Source: Flavobacteriales bacterium (GTDB lineage Bacteria > Bacteroidota > Bacteroidia > Flavobacteriales_D > Sanyastnellaceae). Taken from it: a stretch of DNA of 64,000 bases. Position 1 is the stretch's first letter, and the number at the start of each line of letters is the position of its first letter. The notes beneath the pieces are model-generated. The model made no database searches. It had not been told where the DNA came from and saw only the letters and a program-made list of their open reading frames with translations. The DNA is taken from assembly GCA_016722445.1 (NCBI GenBank), contig JADKIZ010000019.1, positions 37,233 through 101,232 on the forward strand. Reading direction: 5' to 3'. Positions 18,651 to 27,800 of the stretch are shown piece by piece. The translations under genes were made by a program, and so were the position numbers.

Positions 18651-19748
18651 CTATAATCCTGTGAATGTTGAACCATTGAATTTACAAATGCCATTTGCAT
18701 CTGTTCCAAACCACATTGTTCCACTATTGTCCTTATATATCGTATTGACTGCATCACTGGTCAGGCCATCTTGAGTTGTATAGTTTGTCAGTAATTTCCC
18801 ATCAAATTTCCAAACACCTGCATCAACAGTTCCAACCCAAAGATTACCCTGATTGTCTTCATTGATGGCATAAACACGGGCCATGGTTCCTTTACCGGAT
18901 TTACCGGAAGCCTTGAAGTCGGCATTACCAAGCCCCAATTCATTTGTCATATTTTTCAATTCCTTTCCATCATATCGAAACAGACCAGCCCCATTGTTTC
19001 CAAACCAAAGGTTACCATTGCGATCTTCGAATATGGCGAGAACAGCAGGACCTGCAAGGCCTTTTTCTTTAAACCAAGTCAGTGTCTTCCCGTCATATTT
19101 GCATACACCTTCAGCTTGTGTCCCGAACCAGACGTTGCCTCTTCGATCTTTGAGCATACAATAGACAGCCATACTACCCAATTCAAAAGGGTTCTTCAAA
19201 CTTTTCTCTAACTTCGTTGGAAGGAATGGTAAAAAGTCAAGTGAAGTTCCGTTGTATCTGAATACACCACTGCCAGCGTAGAACCACAAATCACCTTCCT
19301 GTGTTGTCCAATCGTCTTTCATACCTCCTGTGAATGAAACATGGTCGGTATGTGTCATGAACTTCGTGCCATCGAACTCACTAACACCGAATCTTCCAGT
19401 TCCAAACCACATGTGGCCCAATGCATCTTCTTGTATGCTTAAAATCTGATTGTCCGGAAGGCCATCCTTGGTAGTAAACTGTGTCAAGACTTTGGAGTCA
19501 TATCGATAAACACCAGCTCCATTGGTTCCAATCCAGTAGTTGCCATTTTTGTCCTGATACATGCTCCTGATATTCTTGTCGATGGTACGTGCCACGCTAC
19601 TCAAACCGGTAGCAATTGTTGATGGCTCTGTTTTCACATCCGACGTTGAAGGAAGAATTCGATTATTGGGTTCACGACATGAGGTCAATCCCAAGGTAAA
19701 AAATGCGATGACTAAAAAATGGGTTAGCGGTGTAATGGGATTTTTCAT
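18651..19748 (-). CDS. Two-component-regulator-propeller (Reg_prop) lipoprotein
   Basis: 365 residues from the Met at 19748, which starts a lipoprotein signal ending GLTSC. The rest is a run of Reg_prop beta-propeller repeats with the pattern D-x-x-G-N-x-W-F/I-G-T/N-x-x-A-G-V/L-x-R/K-Y-D-G, e.g. DKNGNYWIGTNGAGVYRYD, DRRGNVWFGTQAEGVCKYDG and DRNGNLWFGNNGAGLFRYDG; at least seven are visible. In hybrid two-component sensors such propellers bind extracellular glycans, but here no kinase or transmembrane part follows; the protein is only the propeller anchored as a lipoprotein. A related gene lies at 20506-21552 with one small gene between. Confidence 0.85.
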   Translation of the reverse strand: MKNPITPLTHFLVIAFFTLGLTSCREPNNRILPSTSDVKTEPSTIATGLSSVARTIDKNIRSMYQDKNGNYWIGTNGAGVYRYDSKVLTQFTTKDGLPDNQILSIQEDALGHMWFGTGRFGVSEFDGTKFMTHTDHVSFTGGMKDDWTTQEGDLWFYAGSGVFRYNGTSLDFLPFLPTKLEKSLKNPFELGSMAVYCMLKDRRGNVWFGTQAEGVCKYDGKTLTWFKEKGLAGPAVLAIFEDRNGNLWFGNNGAGLFRYDGKELKNMTNELGLGNADFKASGKSGKGTMARVYAINEDNQGNLWVGTVDAGVWKFDGKLLTNYTTQDGLTSDAVNTIYKDNSGTMWFGTDANGICKFNGSTFTGL

Positions 19749-19828
19749 GGTTGGGATGTTGTACAAAACGTCCTGATGTTGTTGTGCGTGCAGCCTTTGT
19801 TTTCTTCATCTATCTCTCCATGATCAAA

Positions 19829-20398
19829 TCACCAACCTAAGTGCTGATAATCTTGAAACAGGTAATTTTCCGGATCATCCACATAGATCCGTATTTCATA
19901 ACCATGATCTAAAATGGCTTCACCTTTCGATTCATAACGGCTTTGCAGTGTGTAAATGCGTTCGCCTTTGAAGAAGACCATAGCCGCTCCATTTTGCACC
20001 ACTTGCTTCACATAAGCTTCTACAACCTTAGAATGACCAACGTTGTCCTTGTCATTTTCCATTCCTGCATAAACAATCAAACTCCGTAAATCAAAACCGT
20101 GATCGGCCTTTTCGATTTGTTCCGCTGCTCGCTGATATCTTTTGGAAGTATGTTCGAAATACAGAAAGGTAGCGGAATCTGTATCATAATAAGTGGCGGC
20201 TGACTCAGCGTATGTCTTACTGTTGATGCGAAAAGCATCTGCGATAAATGCCAACGGTACATAAACCTGGTAATCACCTCTTGTCCATACGCCCATTCTT
20301 TCCTCGTTCACTGTTTCGGAAAGTTCGATTTTGTTGACTGTTTGAGCTTGTCCCACAAAACCCCATACAAAGAGGAAAAGATAGAAGACGAATTTCAT
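19829..20398 (-). CDS. Hypothetical secreted protein
   Basis: 189 residues with a signal peptide (MKFVFYLFLFVWGFVGQAQ) and a mature part with SETVNEERMGVWTRGDYQVYVP, probably an alpha/beta fold. Conserved-looking segments are FAFRINSKTYAE-like and GFDLRSLIVYAGMEND. I recognise no domain. It lies between two propeller lipoproteins on the same strand (80 bases to the next gene), so it may be exported together with them. No catalytic motif is evident. Confidence 0.6.
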   Translation of the reverse strand: MKFVFYLFLFVWGFVGQAQTVNKIELSETVNEERMGVWTRGDYQVYVPLAFIADAFRINSKTYAESAATYYDTDSATFLYFEHTSKRYQRAAEQIEKADHGFDLRSLIVYAGMENDKDNVGHSKVVEAYVKQVVQNGAAMVFFKGERIYTLQSRYESKGEAILDHGYEIRIYVDDPENYLFQDYQHLGW

Positions 20399-20505
20399 GT
20401 ATCAAAAATAGGTGATCACATCAGACCGATAAGGTCATACAGAAAGTCTTGGGGAATTTTGGCCTATGAGAATGTCGAAGCGTTCGCAACATGAATAACC
20501 TCAAT

Positions 20506-21552
20506 TCACCCTTTGAATGGCGTAAAGGTCTTACCATCGAAAATAAATATGCCATCTCCTTCTGTGCCTACCCAGAGTTTGCCTTGTTTATCAATATAAA
20601 CAGTCCAGATGTTGTCGATGGACAATCCGTCTTTGGTGGTAAAGTTTGTAATCGCTCGATCGCTGATTCTCCAAATGCCATTGTCGATGGTGGCTACCCA
20701 AAGGTTACCCTGCTGGTCTTCTGTGATCTTCCAAATCCTTGACATCAGTCCCGGTTTACCAATGGGATATTTTTCAAAATCGGGATTGTGTAAGTTCTTT
20801 TCTCTTGAAAAATTCACGAAGTCTTTTCCATCATAACGGAATAACCCATCTCCATTGTTGCCCATCCAAAGCACTCCGTTTTTGTCTTCAAACAGGTCTC
20901 GAATGGCGGAACCAAGTTCCTTATTGTCAAACCATGTAAACTTTTCGCCGTCGTATTTGCAGATTCCTGCTGTGGCAGTGCCAAACCAGGCATTCCCATA
21001 TTTGTCTAAACAAGTGGCATAGATATCGTAATGATGACGACGATTTTCTTCGTTTTGAATAGGCGAAGTGAATGGCAATTTAATCTGAGATAGTTTATCG
21101 CCATGGCGGTAATATTCGAATATCAGCTCTCCCCTTTTGAAATCATATTTTTCGGTGGTGGTATCAATCGGAACATGCTCAAAGCGGCTTCCATCAAAAG
21201 AACAGATCTGTAACAAATCTTGCGAGCGAAGACTGGTCTTGAACCACATCTTGCCATCACGTCCTTCCTTCACCATCCAGACATCATCACTGCTCAGCCC
21301 GTCTTTCACCCTATAATTGACAATGGACTTGCCATCGTATTTGTAAACGCCATTTCCATTCGATGCAAACCACATATTGAATTGAGAGTCCTGGGTAATA
21401 CCACGGATCTCGCCCAGAACCTCTTGAACGGTATCTCCCAATTGTTCTACCGCGAGTTTTTCACTTTCGATATTCCCTGACTTCTTAGCATATCCATTGC
21501 ATGACACAAGACATGTCAATACCGCAACAATGAAAATGGTTCGTACCATCAT
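20506..21552 (-). CDS. Second Reg_prop propeller lipoprotein
   Basis: From the Met pair at 21552/21549 the signal is MVRTIFIVAVLTCLVSC, a lipobox; an upstream ATG at 21585 only adds non-signal residues. Propeller repeats again follow the rule G-x-M/L-W-F-A/G-T/S-x-x-x-G-V/I-x-K/R-Y-D-G, e.g. DSQFNMWFASNGNGVYKYDG, DKNGVLWMGNNGDGLFRYDG and DQQGNLWVATIDNGIWRI. It is clearly paralogous to the gene at 18651-19748 (same end pattern: G-I-F-I/K-F-x-G-x-x-F-T). Probably surface or periplasmic; ligand unknown. The repeats are intact with no frame break. Confidence 0.85.
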   Translation of the reverse strand: MMVRTIFIVAVLTCLVSCNGYAKKSGNIESEKLAVEQLGDTVQEVLGEIRGITQDSQFNMWFASNGNGVYKYDGKSIVNYRVKDGLSSDDVWMVKEGRDGKMWFKTSLRSQDLLQICSFDGSRFEHVPIDTTTEKYDFKRGELIFEYYRHGDKLSQIKLPFTSPIQNEENRRHHYDIYATCLDKYGNAWFGTATAGICKYDGEKFTWFDNKELGSAIRDLFEDKNGVLWMGNNGDGLFRYDGKDFVNFSREKNLHNPDFEKYPIGKPGLMSRIWKITEDQQGNLWVATIDNGIWRISDRAITNFTTKDGLSIDNIWTVYIDKQGKLWVGTEGDGIFIFDGKTFTPFKG

Positions 21553-21645
21553 GACTAAGGACTTAGATGAGGAGTATTGCATCAATTTTTATTGTAGTTG
21601 TTCATTTGATATCTAACATTAAAGCTGATTGACCTCATCCATACA

Positions 21646-21972
21646 TTAATGCGACACCGCTTTGAGACCGATGATAGAACCAATGAGTGTAGTTAGAAAA
21701 AACAATCGCAAGAAAGTTGCCGGTTCTTTGAAAACAAAAATTCCGACGATAACTGTTCCGACTGCGCCGATTCCTGTCCATACCGCGTAAGCAGTACCGA
21801 TGGGCAATGTCTGTGTTGCTTTGATCAACAGCCCCATACTTAACGTCAGCGCCAAGGCAAAGCCGAGATACCACAAATACATTTTATGGCCTGTTGACTC
21901 CTTGGCTTTTCCCAGACAAAAAGCGAAGGCCACTTCAAACAGTCCCGCGATGACTAATATGATCCAATTCAT
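21646..21972 (-). CDS. sugE: SMR family exporter, Gdx/SugE type
   Basis: 108 residues, four membrane helices, the size of small multidrug resistance transporters. The start MNWIILVIAGLFEVAFAF carries the essential Glu in helix 1 (Glu13), and the motif LPIGTAYAVWTGIGAVGTV in helix 3 is the Gdx/SugE signature that separates guanidinium exporters from drug exporters such as EmrE. It acts as a dual-topology dimer in the inner membrane, exchanging protons for guanidinium or small quaternary ammonium. The start at 21972 is chosen over 22050 because the family begins MxWxxL. It is 28 bases after the DUF523 stop on the same strand. No guanidine riboswitch was recognised. Confidence 0.9.
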   Translation of the reverse strand: MNWIILVIAGLFEVAFAFCLGKAKESTGHKMYLWYLGFALALTLSMGLLIKATQTLPIGTAYAVWTGIGAVGTVIVGIFVFKEPATFLRLFFLTTLIGSIIGLKAVSH

Positions 21973-22000
21973 GATATGCTTAAGATTTTTTGTCTGCGGT

Positions 22001-22651
22001 TCAAGTGGTTTTAAAATACTCCTTGTACCATTCGATCTCGTGGTGGTCAATTTTGGAGGTATCCAATACGTGCGTCGGGTCGATCTTCGAATAGAGAATT
22101 TCCAACGAAGCGTAATCCCTTTGACTGATCACTTTAAATCCATTTCTTATGAGCATTGCTGCGGCAACACCTGCGCCTATTTGATAAACCTTATGCTCAG
22201 AAAACCGACTACCGCTATAAATCACCTGACTACCACAAGCAGCGCTGACATCCATCAACACCGCCAGTTCAATTTGATGTTGCGTAGCGATGTCCAACAT
22301 ATGAGCAGAGGCCTTCAATATCCCTTCCGTCCAGTCTTGACCGCTTTCGGTTAAAAGTTTCGCTTTACCATCCAACACATCAAAACCCGTCCCACCGTGA
22401 ATGTCGCACATCTCTCTTGGTGCACCGAAAGAAAACTCCTCCGGACAAAACTTGACAACCTTCACCGTGTCGTATTTCAATATCCGCAATGCTGCAGGAT
22501 ATTCCCCATTCGCCGTTCCATCCCAACCACATGTGATACCGGACAAACAAGCACTCATCATAATGCGTAGTGGATTGTCCTTCGTCGGAATTCGCAATTG
22601 CCTTAAATGGTCTCGATCTGTCATGGCTGTGGTGAATGTAATGGGGTGCAT
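22001..22651 (-). CDS. DUF523 domain protein
   Basis: 216 residues. DUF523 blocks are clear: MMSACLSGITCGWDGTANG (family ACLxGxxCxYDG), a central FCPEEFSFGAPREMCDIHGG (family CPExxxGxPTPRxP) and MDVSAACGSQVIYSG (family SPSCG). Conserved Cys residues in each block suggest metal or cluster binding, but the function is unknown. The family core starts near residue 30; the Met at 22624 is an equally good start. Family members are usually about 150 residues, so this one has an extended N-terminus and a C-terminal tail ending EWYKEYFKTT. It is probably cotranscribed with the SMR exporter. Confidence 0.85.
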   Translation of the reverse strand: MHPITFTTAMTDRDHLRQLRIPTKDNPLRIMMSACLSGITCGWDGTANGEYPAALRILKYDTVKVVKFCPEEFSFGAPREMCDIHGGTGFDVLDGKAKLLTESGQDWTEGILKASAHMLDIATQHQIELAVLMDVSAACGSQVIYSGSRFSEHKVYQIGAGVAAAMLIRNGFKVISQRDYASLEILYSKIDPTHVLDTSKIDHHEIEWYKEYFKTT

Positions 22652-22682
22652 GAAAGCGCAGAGGGTGAAGGTACTTTAAAAC

Positions 22683-22816
22683 AGGCTATGTTTTGACGCT
22701 TGGCGAAGAAGCGGATATCGAAGCACTCCACTTTCAATACACCACAAAAGTTGGTGCGAGTCAGAATGTACAATGAACCACTTCACCAGCCATTGAGCCA
22801 AACGCCTGTTAGGCAC
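22683..22816. repeat. attC-like imperfect palindrome A
   Basis: The right end GTTAGGC at 22808-22814 fits the integron attC core GTTRRRY. Inner arms pair imperfectly: GACGCTTGGC near 22695 with GCCAAACGC near 22797, and further GAAGC / CCACTT stretches inward. Left edge GGCTATG is a degenerate match to the other core. Site B at 24528-24661 has the mirror-image arrangement. Together they bracket a three-gene segment. Confidence 0.5.
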
Positions 22817-22829
22817 AGTAATTCTCTCT

Positions 22830-23780
22830 TTAAAAGTCAAGTTTGAGTTGGTCATTCTTGCGTTCTTTGTCTCCTTTGTATTTTTTGCCTTGTTCTGTCG
22901 GTACATAATTTTCTCCTGTAATAATTTCAATTACTGTTAATACTTTGTTCTGAATTACCTTTACTAAGCCAACTTCGTCAATTTTTCTGTTCTGCTGTAA
23001 AACACACTTAATGGCAGTTCCATTAATGAATTCTATTTCCTTGTTCAATACAGAGTTTTTAAAGCTTTGATCATTCATTTCAAAGTTTATTATTTCGCCT
23101 TTGTAGAATCCTTTCCAACTAAAATTTCCCTTTTTTAGAACAGGTGAAATAATATCAATTACAGCTTCTTCGTCAATGTTTGGTGGGAATGTGTCAGAAC
23201 GTAAAATAAACTTACCAAAATTTTCTCTTTCAACTGTCCTTTCCTTTTCAACTGGTTTATTTTGCTCATTAAGTCGTTGAGTTGTCAGTTTAGTTACCTT
23301 AGGATAGAAGTTTAGTTTTTTGTAAAAGTTTGATTTATGCCATATGATTTTATAGTCTTTATCGAGTATTTCAAGAACACGTTCTACAATATCATCAGTC
23401 AACTCTTCGTCAGACCGAATTTCGTTTTTTATCTTTTTTAGTTCCTGTCTTTTAAGTTCGTTGTCAAGTTCCAAATTTGCAATCTGAAGCTTAACGAGTT
23501 CTTTATTCTCAACTGGCACTCTTGATAAAACAAGTCCGAATACAGTTATAATTAATGTAAGTTGAACACCGTTCTTGCCTAAAAACTTCCAAATTTCCTT
23601 CAAGCCACCTTCTTTAAAAGCTTCACTTTCAATATCAACTTCAATATCAAGTGATAAAATAACTTCTTTGATAATAGTCAACAGTTCCTTTTCACATTCA
23701 TTTCTAACGAATGCGTTCATCGTGTGAGTTTCATCACGAAAAAAGTAATGAAGTTCTATTTTATTGGCTTGCTTTATCAC
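22830..23780 (-). CDS. Hypothetical membrane-linked protein
   Basis: 316 residues from a GTG at 23780; the N-terminal text IELHYFFRDETHTMNAFVR looks conserved and argues against the later ATG at 23720. A probable membrane helix (VQLTLIITVFGLVLSRV, about residues 72-88) separates a small N-domain (ECEKELLTIIKEVILSL) from a cytoplasmic part with a coiled coil (ELDNELKRQELKKIKNEI) and a mixed alpha/beta C-domain. I know no named domain for it. It is the last gene of an AT-rich three-gene segment between two attC-like palindromes, beside a Cas2-like gene and a STAND NTPase, so an accessory or defence role is possible but unproven. Confidence 0.6.
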   Translation of the reverse strand: MIKQANKIELHYFFRDETHTMNAFVRNECEKELLTIIKEVILSLDIEVDIESEAFKEGGLKEIWKFLGKNGVQLTLIITVFGLVLSRVPVENKELVKLQIANLELDNELKRQELKKIKNEIRSDEELTDDIVERVLEILDKDYKIIWHKSNFYKKLNFYPKVTKLTTQRLNEQNKPVEKERTVERENFGKFILRSDTFPPNIDEEAVIDIISPVLKKGNFSWKGFYKGEIINFEMNDQSFKNSVLNKEIEFINGTAIKCVLQQNRKIDEVGLVKVIQNKVLTVIEIITGENYVPTEQGKKYKGDKERKNDQLKLDF

Positions 23781-23818
23781 CAGACATTATTCTTGTTTCA
23801 TCCTGTCTCTTATTTTCT

Positions 23819-24199
23819 TCAAAACTTCGTCAAACTCATTTTACTCCTATACCAAATTCCTATCAAAATCAGTCCGACCATAAATCCTAGAACACAAATA
23901 ACAGTAAATACAGTGAATAAGGTTTGATTTTCCTTTAAGTCAACTGTCAAAAGTGTTGTCAAGAAGGAAATTGCTATAGAAAGTAGGAAAATAGCAAAAT
24001 TCAAATATGTTGAACTAGGAGAACCACGTTCAATTGTTGTTAATTCATTTTCACTTACATCAAAAAGTTCGAGTGAATCATATCTTGCTCTTTTTACTTT
24101 TATTATTTCTCCTTCTTTGTTAGAGTCATTTGAAGAGAAATGTTCAATTACTTTACCGTCTTTAACTTCTGACTCAACTGGTTGATTTTTATTTTCCAT
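23819..24199 (-). CDS. Small hypothetical membrane protein
   Basis: 126 residues: an acidic and polar N-terminal half (residues 1-60) followed by two membrane helices (YLNFAIFLLSIAISFLTTLL and FTVFTVICVLGFMVGLILIG) and a short basic tail. The layout resembles small proteins with two C-terminal helices found in accessory islands. No domain is recognised. It lies 12 bases after the Cas2-like gene and 38 before the 316-residue gene, so the three form one transcript. Confidence 0.6.
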   Translation of the reverse strand: MENKNQPVESEVKDGKVIEHFSSNDSNKEGEIIKVKRARYDSLELFDVSENELTTIERGSPSSTYLNFAIFLLSIAISFLTTLLTVDLKENQTLFTVFTVICVLGFMVGLILIGIWYRSKMSLTKF

Positions 24200-24211
24200 T
24201 TTCAGTCAGTT

Positions 24212-24484
24212 TTAAAGATGTTTTTTTAACCAATCATTACTGCACTGCACATTTCTCCAAGCAGCTACACTACCTGAATTAACAACAAATAAACTGCTAC
24301 CTGCCGGCATAAGCTCAATTAGTTTATCTCGAACTTCTTTTGCTCTTTCTGTTGTTACGATTGCCCAAGTCGATTCTGTAATATGTGCCCAAGTCCCATA
24401 TTCTTTAATCGCTTCGTATATGTTGATGTAGTCTTCTGGTTCTCCGTCATTCAGGTCGTATGAGATTATAAAAGTTTTTTCCAT
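24212..24484 (-). CDS. Stand-alone Cas2/VapD-like small protein
   Basis: 90 residues with a ferredoxin-like plan: first strand TFIISYDLND, helix YINIYEAIKEYGTWAHI, second strand ESTWAIVTT, helix AKEVRDKLIELMP, third strand SSLFVVNSG, and the end RNVQCSNDWLKKHL. Proteins of this type are often annotated as Cas2-like or SinR-like in genomes without CRISPR at the locus; the first strand keeps the Asp (YDL) that corresponds to the metal-binding Asp in Cas2. No cas1 and no CRISPR array is nearby. Function is unknown; relatives in the VapD group cleave RNA. It is the first gene of the segment between the two palindromes. Confidence 0.65.
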   Translation of the reverse strand: MEKTFIISYDLNDGEPEDYINIYEAIKEYGTWAHITESTWAIVTTERAKEVRDKLIELMPAGSSLFVVNSGSVAAWRNVQCSNDWLKKHL

Positions 24485-24527
24485 TTCATTAATTTATGTT
24501 GTCTTTAATGTGGGCGGTTAATATTGT

Positions 24528-24661
24528 GCCTAACGTTTGGCAGCTACAAGAAGTTGGCGATTTCTGAGACGAAAACTGTCTGCCACCACTAAACTTGATA
24601 CGAAGCACAAAGCTTCATTTAACCACTGAACCGCCAATTTCTTGTAGGTGCTGTTATAGGC
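24528..24661. repeat. attC-like imperfect palindrome B
   Basis: Left end GCCTAAC (24528-24534) fits the attC core RYYYAAC; the right end GTTATAGGC (24653-24661) is a looser match to its partner. Inner arms: GCAGCTACAAGAAGTTGGCG near 24541 pairs with CGCCAATTTCTTGTAGGTGC near 24632 (17 of 20 positions). A small hairpin GAAGCACAAAGCTTC lies in the central loop at about 24603-24617. Confidence 0.6.
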
Positions 24662-24890
24662 TAGCGTTCTTGTCTGCCATGGGTTATAACCATTTTTAGG
24701 TCGTCCGTTTGTGTCATTTGTCGAGTGCTTTTTTTGTTTGGCTTGTGTGTCGGGTGTTTTATTTATTTTGAAGCGTTGGAAATTTTTAAAAATATTTTAT
24801 ATGAGTGAGAGAAAAAATAACTCTCTTAAAAAAATGTCTTCAACGTTGGCTTGTGCGTTTTTTAAGAGTGTATTTTTTGTGCGTTGGCTA

Positions 24891-27800
24891 TCATGTTATG
24901 TTTTTATATGTGATTACATTCTCTCTAAACATGTATGCTTCTGATGAACCTAAATCAACCATCCTGTTTAATATCCAAACATAATCATCAATCAAAGATT
25001 TGTTCGTTTTGATTTTTGAAATGTGGTTGTAAAAGAGCCGTTGAATCATTCTTTCGGCTGACGGTGCAAATAAACATGCTGTGGTATTCATATCACTCTT
25101 GAAAATTTCAACCAACCAACTTATTGACTCAGGCAAAAATGTTTTTTCCCCAACAGTCGAAAAAACATTCTGAATGGAAAGAGTTTTATGTTTCCCAAAA
25201 TCCTTTACTATTGTTTCGTAAAAACTTTTCTTGTTTTCTAAAGCTACCCAATGTGATGCAGTTGTTTTCCATTTGATGTCAAGAAAAAGAGTTGAGAGGA
25301 AATATTGCTTACCACTATTTTTTATTTGTGTATAGAAGTGTTGCCATAAGTCCCAAAAATTTGCAATCAACTGTTTGTTTAAGTTTTCATCTTTTGAATT
25401 GGCAATGAGGTCGTCAAGTTTAAAAATTACATACTCGGGAATTTTAGAAGCAAATTCAAAAGCGTCTCTACCCGTCCTGTTTCGTTGTAGTTTTGTCTTA
25501 TATGCTGGGGCAAGGATTAAATCCAAAACATCTTTTGTAAAAGTTGGGTTTGCCTTTACAAGTAATTCCGTCAAGTAAAATTCAGTATCAATAACCGCCT
25601 CAAAATGTATTTGTCTTACTTGTCTGCTGTGGTTATAGGAATGGTCTTCATCAAGTTCCAAATCTGCTGTGAGTAACGGAATGAAATGTTTGATTAGAGT
25701 TTCAAAATCTTTATCTGCCGAATCATAGGGGCTAATTACAAATGCCCTTGCGAGTAAATATCCTTCGCACTTTTCCAGTGTGATTTCAGAAAGGTCTAAT
25801 TTTAATTTCTTGTCAGCCGCTACCTCTTGCACAAACGCTTCTTCTTTTTCTTTGAATTTCTTTAATCTATTTGGGTCATGGTCGTCAAAGAAATACGGAT
25901 TGGCTTTTCTGAATATTGAATACTTGATGAGTCCAAGCCAAGCTCTTTTTGCTTCATCAGGGAACTGCTTAAAAAACACCTCTTTTACATACCGGGTAAT
26001 TTTGTCAACTTCATAGTCGGCAAACGGTGCAAATAGCATATAAATCATTAACGAAATTATTCCATTCTTATCTTCATCACTACTTGCATTTTGTATAAGC
26101 AAGTGAAAAGAGGATAGGGCAATTTCTTTCTCCATTAAATTGAAGTCCTTGCTCAATCCATAATTTCTGCTGAATGAATCTTGCAGAATTGCAACAATAG
26201 ATTTGGCTAAAGTTTCTACGCACCACTTCTTCTGCTTTTGGTTTACGCTTGCTGAAAATTCTTTTAGCCCAAGAAAAGCAAGAGTAACTGGTCGGTCATA
26301 AAGCAATTCAGAGTTCTTGCCTTTAGAGTAATGCTTATGGCACTCTTTCCATTTCTTGAAATCAATTGTTTCCTTTCCTTCGTATGCTTTTGAAAGTTCA
26401 CTTGAATAAGTAAGTGCTTTATTTTGTGCTTCAAAATAATCCAGATTTGAATTCATAAATTCAGTTACTTCCTTTTCATATTTTGGCTGAACAACAAAGC
26501 CACCAAGTTTTTCGTCATACGGTTTGACTTCCCACTTTCTAATATCAATCTCACTCAACCGCTTTTTCCAAATTACATCATCACCTTTAATTTTTGTTTG
26601 AAGTTTATCAAAGAGTGCATGAATTTGAGGATTCAATTTTCCAATGTTGAATTGGTAGTTGGTAATAAAATCACTCAAGCCATGGGTGTATTTTTTTCTG
26701 TGAGGAAGTTGATTTGATTTTGCTGTTTCTTCTTGTGAGAATGGTATTTTATTATCGTAGATAGCCAATGAACTGCTTTCTTGTAATGCTCTGCTTAAAT
26801 CCCATTCATAGAATGCTTCTACTGGCAATAGAGGCAACATTTCTTCTTCTACAATTTCAGGATATGCAATTGCTACGCTATTCAGAACACTTGTGATTGC
26901 AACATTATTACTTCTCTTTAGAAGCATGTTGAACATGAACTTTAAATTCTTCTTACTTACCTCTGTTTTATAAGCCGCTGTGTCAAGCAAGTGTTTCTCT
27001 AAACTTTTGAGCAATGATTCTAAGGCATAATTTGTAACACTTAAACCTCTGTATGCTGCCCATAATTCCCATGCTGCCCACTGCTTAATAATTGTTCCGT
27101 CATTTAATTCAATTTCTACTTGCGAAATTTTATGTTTGTATTCGCAATCGGCATTTACATAAAATTCAACAGTATAATTTATGAAGTCAATAATAAATTC
27201 CAATCCAATAATTGGGTGGTAAAAAAGTAAATCATAGAAAGGTGTCTTGTAAATACCTGCTGGGAAAAATGAGTGCTTATCTCTTATGCCCCAACATTCT
27301 TCATCTCGTAAACGATTCATGCCAGAAAATCTGAATCTGCCTTCTGTTTCAGGATTTTCTTTTGGTTGAACATATTTCCATTCTCTCCATGCGGTTTTGA
27401 CTATTAGTTCAGGCATTGCACTTATCAGACGAAAGTTTCCAATGCCTGTCAAACAATTTTCAATTACGGATTTATAAAATGAATTTAGTTTCCACGAACT
27501 TCTATCGTTCTTATCTTCAAATGCCCTGTCAACAAGCGATTCAATTTCTGATTTAGAAATGGTCGCCAAATTGTAAAGTATTTTTACCAATTCAATTGGT
27601 TTGTCTCTTACAAATTCTTGTTGCCAAGATTCATCTCCGCTTTCAACTTTAGCTAAAAGATAGAGGACAATATTTTTTGCTGCTAAAAGTTCTTCATCTT
27701 TCGGTGGAGAATTTTTTCGTCCAATCCTATTTTTCCAATCAGAAAGAAATTCACAAATTGAAAACCTCAAACTGTCGAGTTTGCGTAAGTGTTTTTCAAT

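Noticed and set aside
24711..24944. 77-codon plus-strand frame after the STAND gene
   Set aside because: No family resemblance, low-complexity residues and overlap with the end of the STAND gene; it also falls in AT-rich intergenic DNA.
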